A stretch of DNA of 12,557 nucleotides from Chloroflexota bacterium. GTDB taxonomy: Bacteria > Chloroflexota > Dehalococcoidia > UBA1151 > TMED-70. The DNA lies in the NCBI GenBank assembly GCA_002721875.1, contig PBLU01000010.1, forward strand, positions 9,405 to 21,961. The letters run 5' to 3'. Made by a program: the position numbers and the translations under genes. Numbering within the stretch: position 1 is the stretch's first letter; each line of letters opens with the position of its first letter. This document shows, in pieces, positions 7,394-12,557 of this stretch. Under the pieces are notes generated by a model. That model searched no databases, was not told the DNA's origin, and worked only from the letters and a program-made list of their open reading frames with translations.

Positions 7394-8710
7394 ATGACTT
7401 TATTTGAACATAATATAAGAAAAGAATTACTATCTGACTCTCCATTATCTTCCAGAATGAGGCCAGAAAGCTATGAAGACTTTATTGGACAAGAACATAT
7501 TTTAGGTGAAAATAAAACATTAAGAAATCTAATAGAAAGTAAAACAATTCCTTCAATGGTTCTATGGGGACCTCCCGGCACAGGGAAAACTACACTTGCT
7601 AAAATAATTTCAGAAAAAATAGGAACTAATTTCAGATCACTATCAGCAGTATCTTCAGGATTATCTGAAATCAGAAAAATATCAGAAGAAATACTAAATA
7701 ATAGGACTTCAAAAAATAATAAAACAATTCTTTTTTTAGATGAAATTCATAGATTTTCTAAAAGTCAGCAAGATTCCTTACTACCTTTGATAGAAGAGGG
7801 AATAATAATTCTCATTGGTGCAACCACTGAAAATCCTGGCTTTTCTATAATCAATCCTCTTTTGTCTAGAGTAAAAGTTTTTAAGTTTGAAGAACATACA
7901 AAAGATAGTCTAAGAAAATTAATTCAAAAAATTTTGGATAATAAAAAAGTTTATTTTAATTATGAAAACCTTGAAATTAGTGAAGAAACTATAGATAGAC
8001 TTATTTTAGGTTCAAATGGTGATGCTAGGAAACTAATAGATACTCTTGAATTATCAATATTATCTACAAAAGAAAAAAAGGGCAAAAAATCTATAACAAA
8101 TAAAAAAATTGATGATTTATTGGAAAATAATTCAATTTATGATAGAAAAAGTGATAATCATTACAACAACATATCAGCCTTTATTAAATCTATTAGAGGA
8201 TCTGACCCAGATGCTGCTTTGTATTATCTAGCAAGAATGTTAAAAAATGGAGAAGATCCATTATTTATAGCTAGAAGACTTATCATAAGTGCATCAGAAG
8301 ATATCGGACTAGCAAATCCTAATGCAATGATTATTGCTAATACAACTTTTGATTCAGTTAATAAAATTGGAATGCCTGAAGGAAGAATCCCTCTTTCTAA
8401 TGCAACTATTTATCTATCATTATCAGAAAAAAGCAATTCTTCATATATCGCCATAAATGAAGCTTATAATGAAGTAAATGAAAATCCAATATCTGAGGTT
8501 CCTAATCACTTAATAAATGCTGTAACAGATTTTGATAAAAAAAGTGGATTTGGAAATGGTTATGCCTATGACCATAATTCAAAAGATGCTTTTATTAAGA
8601 AAGATAACTTCCCAAAAAAAATTAATAACAGATCTTTTTATTCTCCAAAAGAAAAGGGAATTGAAAAAAACTTAAAGGAAAGATTCGAAAAATTATGGCA
8701 ATCAGATTAA
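7394..8710 (+). CDS. rarA: Replication-associated recombination protein A (RarA/MgsA)
   Basis: A 438-residue AAA+ ATPase of the clamp-loader clade. The opening 'SSRMRPESYEDFIGQEH' (19-35) is the RarA/MgsA/WRNIP1 signature. Walker A is GPPGTGKT (59-66), Walker B ILFLDE (112-117) followed by IHRF, sensor 1 GATTENP (142-148), arginine finger R159 (LLSR) and sensor 2 in NGDARK. The C-terminal half has the tetramerisation-type helical domain with 'IRGSDPDAALYYLARML', 'RRLIISASEDIGLANP' and 'GMPEGRIPLSNATIYL', and a final 'FYSPKEKGIEKNLKER'. RarA acts in the cytoplasm at stalled replication forks, creating or managing gaps with SSB. The length is normal and the frame intact. The gene stands alone, divergent from the MoxR operon and convergent with the threonine aldolase, with which it shares TTAA as stop. 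The start is discussed under the upstream regulatory entry. Confidence 0.96.
   Translation: MTLFEHNIRKELLSDSPLSSRMRPESYEDFIGQEHILGENKTLRNLIESKTIPSMVLWGPPGTGKTTLAKIISEKIGTNFRSLSAVSSGLSEIRKISEEILNNRTSKNNKTILFLDEIHRFSKSQQDSLLPLIEEGIIILIGATTENPGFSIINPLLSRVKVFKFEEHTKDSLRKLIQKILDNKKVYFNYENLEISEETIDRLILGSNGDARKLIDTLELSILSTKEKKGKKSITNKKIDDLLENNSIYDRKSDNHYNNISAFIKSIRGSDPDAALYYLARMLKNGEDPLFIARRLIISASEDIGLANPNAMIIANTTFDSVNKIGMPEGRIPLSNATIYLSLSEKSNSSYIAINEAYNEVNENPISEVPNHLINAVTDFDKKSGFGNGYAYDHNSKDAFIKKDNFPKKINNRSFYSPKEKGIEKNLKERFEKLWQSD
8707..8710. other. Shared palindromic TTAA: second convergent stop overlap
   Basis: The same arrangement as at 2413-2416: TTAA contains the TAA of rarA (8708-8710, plus) and the TAA of the threonine aldolase gene (8707-8709, minus). 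No terminator hairpin separates the genes. Confidence 0.9.
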
Positions 8711-9735
8711 ACCGTATTCATAACTTTTGACATAGACTGAATAGTGGTGTCAATATGATCAGATTCTATTCCATAATGAGGCACCATTCTTAATTCAGTA
8801 TAGGATCCATTTATTATTATTCCTAATTCTCTTAATTTCTCTGAAACCTCAAAACCTTTGTTTTCAGGGACCTTAAACTTAACTAAATTTGTATGTATAT
8901 TATCTGGATTTATATGGATTTTAGAAATTTCAGATAAACCTATTGCTAGCCTTTTTGCATTTTCATGATCTTCAGCAAGCCTATCTATCATAGTGTCTAA
9001 TGCCACTATTCCACATGCTGCCAAAACACCAACTTGTCTCATAGCAGATCCTAAAAGTTTTCTGATTCTCCTTGCTTCTAGTATCTGATCTTTATCTCCA
9101 ACTATTATGCTTCCTACTGGGCATGATAGGCCTTTAGAAAGACAAAATGTTACAGAATCAACATGTTCTGTTAGCTCCTTCACAGGAGTATCTAGAGCAA
9201 TTGAAGCATTAAAAATTCTCGCTCCATCAACGTGAACTCTCAAACCAGCTTTCTTAGCGGCTAGTGCCATTTTATCTGATGATTCTTTAGAAATTGGCAT
9301 ACCGCTTACGCCCCCATGAGTATTTTCAAATGCAAATAATTTTGTACTTGGTTTATGATAATCGTCTGGTTTTACAGCTTCAGTTATTCTGCTAGCATCT
9401 ATCGTTCCATCTGGGTTTGTCTTGAGAGGGTACATTACAACTCCTCCTAAAACCGAGACACCTCCAGCTTCAGATCCAAAAATATGACATATATCACCTA
9501 ATAATATCTCGTCTCCTCTAGTTGCTTGAGATAGAACTGAAACTAGGTTACCTTGAGTCCCTGATGAAACAAAGATAGCATCTTCTTTACCAAACAATTC
9601 AGCTGCTTTTTCCTCTAATTTATTTACTGTAGGATCACCTTTATATACATCATCGCCTACCTCTGCATTGGCCATTGCTTTTCGCATTTCGGGCGAAGGT
9701 TTTGTAACAGTATCTGATCTTAAGTCTATTTCCAC
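8707..9735 (-). CDS. ltaE: Low-specificity L-threonine aldolase
   Basis: A 342-residue fold-type I PLP enzyme, the normal length for the family. It splits L-threonine and L-allo-threonine to glycine and acetaldehyde. Visible signatures are the N-terminal 'IDLRSDTVTKPSPEMRKAM' with 'EVGDDVYKGDPTV', the PLP-phosphate site SSGTQGN (57-63), H84 that stacks on the PLP ring, E137-N138-T139-H140 (FENTH), D170 with R173 in HVDGAR, and the Schiff-base lysine K201 in 'CLSKGLSCPVGS'. All catalytic residues are present. The start is GTG at 9735, supported by GGAG six bases upstream and by the conserved N-terminus directly after it. It is divergent from lspA across only 33 bp and convergent with rarA. Some family members act on other beta-hydroxy amino acids, so the exact substrate preference is open. 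Confidence 0.95.
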   Translation of the reverse strand: MEIDLRSDTVTKPSPEMRKAMANAEVGDDVYKGDPTVNKLEEKAAELFGKEDAIFVSSGTQGNLVSVLSQATRGDEILLGDICHIFGSEAGGVSVLGGVVMYPLKTNPDGTIDASRITEAVKPDDYHKPSTKLFAFENTHGGVSGMPISKESSDKMALAAKKAGLRVHVDGARIFNASIALDTPVKELTEHVDSVTFCLSKGLSCPVGSIIVGDKDQILEARRIRKLLGSAMRQVGVLAACGIVALDTMIDRLAEDHENAKRLAIGLSEISKIHINPDNIHTNLVKFKVPENKGFEVSEKLRELGIIINGSYTELRMVPHYGIESDHIDTTIQSMSKVMNTV

Positions 9736-9754
9736 TTATAACTCCAAGAATTAA

Positions 9755-9760
9755 TTTATA
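9755..9760 (-). promoter_or_regulatory. Candidate -10 box of ltaE, overlapping the lspA -10
   Basis: Read on the minus strand, 9760-9755 is TATAAA (five of six). Transcription would start near 9748, giving a leader of about 13 nt with the GGAG at 9745-9742 in place for the GTG start. No convincing -35 is seen. Confidence 0.5.
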
Positions 9761-9762
9761 AT
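9757..9762 (+). promoter_or_regulatory. Perfect -10 box TATAAT placing +1 at the lspA ATG
   Basis: TATAAT at 9757-9762 ends six bases before the A of the lspA ATG (9769), which is where transcription usually begins. There is no Shine-Dalgarno in front of this ATG, so a leaderless mRNA is expected. The -35 is weak (CTTATA, 9735-9740, three of six). Confidence 0.6.
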
Positions 9763-9768
9763 GTATAT

Positions 9769-10272
9769 ATGAAAAATTATAACTCAATCAAAAAAAAATT
9801 TATTAATTCTTGGCTACTTAAAGACAAATTATTTTGGATAACTTTCCCCTCAATTTTTTTTCTAGATCAATTAACTAAATATTTAGTTTATAGTAATATG
9901 TATCTTGGTGAATCAATTCCAGAAAATGGATTATTAAGAATAACTTATGCTAGAAATACAGGAACTGCATTTAGCCTTTTTAGATCACACGGTGAACTAC
10001 TTCTTTTTTTGTCAGTATTAGTTGCTTTATTTTTTACAATATATTTTATTTTTATAGAAAAACCAAAAATATTTATGAGACTTTTTATATCTCTTGTAGT
10101 TGCAGGTGCACTTGGAAATATTATAGATAGAATAAGATTTGGTTATGTAAATGACTTTATAGATGTAGGATTTTGGCCCATATTTAATATTGCTGATTCA
10201 TCAATATCTATAGCAATAACCATTTACATATTTGATGCTTTGATCTTAAGTAGAAATAAAGATGAAAATTAA
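9769..10272 (+). CDS. lspA: Lipoprotein signal peptidase (signal peptidase II)
   Basis: A 167-residue polytopic membrane protease with four predicted helices (about 21-41, 77-96, 101-119, 138-158), the usual size of LspA. It cleaves the signal peptide of prolipoproteins before the lipid-modified cysteine. Conserved segments are FLDQLTKYLV (31-40), YARNTGTAFS (60-69), AGALGNIIDR (112-121), VNDFID (127-132) and FNIADSSI (139-146). By alignment with E. coli D123/D141, the catalytic aspartates are D129 and D143; both are present, with a loop between them about four residues shorter than in E. coli. The N-terminus is lysine-rich and includes a nine-A run. It begins 33 bp from the divergent ltaE and overlaps rluD by 11 nt, heading an lspA-rluD-gltX operon; lspA next to an RluA-family gene is a common bacterial arrangement. 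Confidence 0.95.
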   Translation: MKNYNSIKKKFINSWLLKDKLFWITFPSIFFLDQLTKYLVYSNMYLGESIPENGLLRITYARNTGTAFSLFRSHGELLLFLSVLVALFFTIYFIFIEKPKIFMRLFISLVVAGALGNIIDRIRFGYVNDFIDVGFWPIFNIADSSISIAITIYIFDALILSRNKDEN

Positions 10273-11140
10273 GCTCATATCAAATCAAAAAACTCGATTA
10301 GATAAATTTATTTCTGAAAATTCTGATTTATCCAGAGAGCAAATTAATAAAATTATTAAAGCAAATAAATGTTTAGTTGATGGTATTATTGCAAAAAAAA
10401 AATCTCAGATTATAAATTTAAGAAATGAAGTTATTTTAGATACTGAAATAACTGAAAAAAAAATAATCAATCCTTCTTTAAGTTATGTTTATGTAGATAA
10501 AGACATCATTGTTATAAATAAAGAGAAAAATACTATTACTCACGGAATTAATAATAATCACTACGGAACACTAAATGGATCCATAATTCAAGATTATCCT
10601 GAAATAAAAAATGTTGGAGACATCGAAAGACCAGGAACAGTGCATAGATTAGATAAAGGAACATCTGGTTTAATTATATTTTCACGATCTAAAGAATCTT
10701 ATGTAATTTTAAAAAATATGATTAAAAATAGAGATATAAAAAGACAATATACAGCTTTAGTTGATGGTAAACTAACAAGACCAAATGCGATTATCGAAGC
10801 TCCAATATTAAGAGATCCTATTAATCCTTTAAAAAGAAAAGTTTCGATAGATGGTAAATACGCTAAAACAACCTACAAAACATTAAAAAATTTAGATAAC
10901 TTTACACTTATTGATGTAGAATTATCTACTGGAAGAACACATCAAATAAGAGTACATATGGCAGAAATTGGTAATCCAGTTGTTGGAGATAGTCTCTACG
11001 GAAAACAAAATAAAGAATTAGATAGACCATTCTTACATAGTTCTAAACTGAATTTTTTACATCCAATAAGTAAAAAAGAATTATATTTTGAAACAGAACT
11101 ACCAAAAGACTTAAAGTATTTCTTAAAGGATAAAAAATAA
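10262..11140 (+). CDS. RluA/RluD-family ribosomal pseudouridine synthase
   Basis: A 292-residue protein with an N-terminal S4 RNA-binding domain (about 11-60, RLDKFISENSDLSREQINKII) and a pseudouridine synthase domain (about 73-285). The catalytic motif is RPGTVHRLDKGTSGL with nucleophile D131. Further family motifs are KRQYTALVDG (motif III region) and TGRTHQIRVHMAEIGNPVVGD. The domain order is that of RluD, which modifies helix 69 of 23S rRNA, but RluA-family targets cannot be assigned reliably from sequence alone, so I give no symbol. The usual KPAG after the first strand reads KEKN here (87-90), a local departure outside the catalytic core. The ATG at 10262 lies inside lspA, and the stop overlaps the gltX start as TAATG, so all three genes are translationally linked. 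Ten-A (10393-10402) and nine-A (10454-10462) runs occur in frame. Confidence 0.92.
   Translation: MKIKLISNQKTRLDKFISENSDLSREQINKIIKANKCLVDGIIAKKKSQIINLRNEVILDTEITEKKIINPSLSYVYVDKDIIVINKEKNTITHGINNNHYGTLNGSIIQDYPEIKNVGDIERPGTVHRLDKGTSGLIIFSRSKESYVILKNMIKNRDIKRQYTALVDGKLTRPNAIIEAPILRDPINPLKRKVSIDGKYAKTTYKTLKNLDNFTLIDVELSTGRTHQIRVHMAEIGNPVVGDSLYGKQNKELDRPFLHSSKLNFLHPISKKELYFETELPKDLKYFLKDKK
11126..11130 (+). promoter_or_regulatory. Ribosome binding site deciding the gltX start
   Basis: AAGGA at 11126-11130 lies nine bases before ATG 11140, inside the last codons of the rluD-like gene. It supports the ATG that overlaps the previous stop by one base. Confidence 0.7.
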
Positions 11141-12557
11141 TGGAAACTGATAAAAAAGTAATTGTTCGTTTTGCACCAAGTCCAACTGGGAATTTACATA
11201 TTGGAGGAGTTAGAACTGCAATATTTAATTGGTTATTTGCAAGAGCAAATAACGGAAAATTTATTTTAAGAATTGAAGATACTGACAGATCAAGGTACGA
11301 TAAAAATTCTGAGAATTCTATATTATCTAGTCTAGATTGGCTAGGAATTGATTGGGATGAGGGACCAATTTATCAATCAGATAGGAAAGAAATATATAAA
11401 GAAATTTCTAATAAGCTTATTGATACAGGATGGGCTTACTATGATGATACAACTCCTGAGGAGCTAGATGATTTGAGGAAACAACAAATTAAGGAGAAAA
11501 AACCCCCTAGATATGATAACAGAGGAAGGTATAAAGAAATTTCTCATACACAATATTTAGAAAAAAATAGTGATCATAATCCAATAGTTGTAAGATTTAA
11601 GGTTCCAGATTATGGAGCCAAACCATTTAATGATGTGATTCGAGGAAAAGTAGAATTCAATCTCAAGGAAATTGATGATTTTGTCATATTGAAATCAGAT
11701 GGAATGCCGACGTATCATCTAGCTCATGTAATAGATGATAAATTAATGGATATATCGCACGTTATAAGAGGAGAAGAATGGATTTCAAGTACACCAAGAC
11801 ATGTACTTATTCATGATGCACTAAATTGGGATTTACCTAAATACGTTCATGTCCCTTTAATACTCGGAAAAGATAAGTCAAAATTATCTAAAAGACATGG
11901 AGCGGAATCTGCTTTGGAATATAAAGAAAAAGGATATCTACCTGAAGCTGTATTAAATTTTCTTGCTTTACTTGGCTGGTCACCGGGTGATAATTCAGAA
12001 ATAATGACACTCAATGATATCTTAGAAAAGTTTAGCATAGAAAGGATACTTGGTCATCCAGCAGTTTTTGACCCTGAAAAATTAGAGTGGATGAATGGAT
12101 CTTATATTAGGAATCTAGACAATAATATATTATCAAAAAAGATATTTGATGAAGTAAATAAAGAATTAACAAAAGGTGGTTTAATTTCGAATAATGTTAA
12201 CTCTGAATTATTAGAATCTAAAATATTTGAAATAACACCTTTAATAAAAGAAAGATTAAGAACTTTAGGGGAATCATCATACTTAATCAAATATTTTTTT
12301 TACGATGATTTTGAAATTGAAAAAGAAAAATTAGTGCCTAAAAAAGTTCAAAAAGAACAGATTATAAAAGGTTTAAAAAAATCTATTGACTTAATAGAAA
12401 AAATTGAAATATTTGAACCTGAAAATTTAGAAGATAATTTTAGAAATTTAGCAGATGAAATAAATCTAAAAGCCGGTCAATTATTTTTTCCAATTAGAAT
12501 TGCATTAACTGGAAGAAGAGAATCTCCACCTCTTTTTGATACTATGAAAGCACTTGG
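11140..12557 (+). CDS. gltX: Glutamate--tRNA ligase (3' partial)
   Basis: My translation from ATG 11140 gives 472 codons without a stop, ending in LFDTMKALG at the window edge. By comparison with other GluRS proteins only about 10-25 residues are missing. This class I synthetase charges tRNA-Glu (and possibly tRNA-Gln, if non-discriminating). Signatures are RFAPSPTGNLHIGG (10-23, with the HIGH motif at 20-23), RIEDTDRSR, HVIRGEEWISSTPRHVL, and the KMSKS-type loop K248-L-S-K-R252. The C-terminal half (about 310 on) is the helical anticodon-binding part, ending in PIRIALTGRRESPPLFD. The region AYYDDTTPEEL lacks the cysteines that bind zinc in E. coli-type GluRS (AYYC-x-C). Starts as TAATG overlapping the rluD stop, with AAGGA upstream; last visible gene of the lspA operon. 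Confidence 0.96.
   Translation, partial: METDKKVIVRFAPSPTGNLHIGGVRTAIFNWLFARANNGKFILRIEDTDRSRYDKNSENSILSSLDWLGIDWDEGPIYQSDRKEIYKEISNKLIDTGWAYYDDTTPEELDDLRKQQIKEKKPPRYDNRGRYKEISHTQYLEKNSDHNPIVVRFKVPDYGAKPFNDVIRGKVEFNLKEIDDFVILKSDGMPTYHLAHVIDDKLMDISHVIRGEEWISSTPRHVLIHDALNWDLPKYVHVPLILGKDKSKLSKRHGAESALEYKEKGYLPEAVLNFLALLGWSPGDNSEIMTLNDILEKFSIERILGHPAVFDPEKLEWMNGSYIRNLDNNILSKKIFDEVNKELTKGGLISNNVNSELLESKIFEITPLIKERLRTLGESSYLIKYFFYDDFEIEKEKLVPKKVQKEQIIKGLKKSIDLIEKIEIFEPENLEDNFRNLADEINLKAGQLFFPIRIALTGRRESPPLFDTMKAL

Noticed and set aside
8640..8760. Intrinsic terminator between rarA and ltaE
   Set aside because: No GC-rich stem followed by a T-run is visible on either strand; the genes overlap.
11847..12290. 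Minus-strand open frames near the right end
   Set aside because: They are antisense to gltX, whose motifs run continuously across both.

Overview
This is a gene-dense, very AT-rich window (roughly 30% G+C by eye) that looks like chromosomal DNA of a bacterium with a streamlined genome. It contains ten protein genes, two of them cut by the window edges. I see no tRNA, rRNA, CRISPR array, transposase or phage gene. Every stop codon visible (9 of 9) is TAA, Arg is mostly AGA and Lys mostly AAA. The gene set (NorD/NorQ-like pair, GldG-like plus DUF4340 pair, lspA-rluD-gltX run) would fit an uncultivated AT-rich marine lineage such as SAR202-type Chloroflexota. That placement is inference from gene content and style, with no marker phylogeny behind it.

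Layout. (A) 1-2416, plus strand: the end of a GldG-like ABC-transporter auxiliary protein followed at once by a DUF4340 membrane-anchored protein, probably the tail of an ABC-2 export operon that starts before the window. (B) 2413-7174, minus strand: a compact three-gene operon read MoxR-type AAA+ ATPase (NorQ/CbbQ family), then a NUDIX hydrolase, then a 1110-residue NorD-like VWA protein. The ATPase and VWA protein form the classic MoxR/VWA chaperone pair used to mature or activate metalloenzymes, but no nitric oxide reductase, RuBisCO or other client gene is present here. (C) 7175-7393: the only sizeable intergenic region, a divergent promoter region. (D) 7394-8710, plus: rarA, a clamp-loader-like ATPase of stalled replication forks. 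(E) 8707-9735, minus: a low-specificity threonine aldolase. (F) 9769-12557, plus: overlapping lspA, rluD and gltX (gltX runs off the right edge).

The most notable features are: the MoxR-NUDIX-VWA operon without a client, with an enlarged VWA partner (repeated N-terminal helical region, long acidic linker and an insertion directly after the MIDAS motif); two convergent gene pairs that each share a single palindromic TTAA as both stop codons; a 33-bp divergent promoter with overlapping -10 boxes in which lspA is probably transcribed as a leaderless mRNA; and a 12-bp tandem duplication that doubles the TTG start site of the NUDIX gene.
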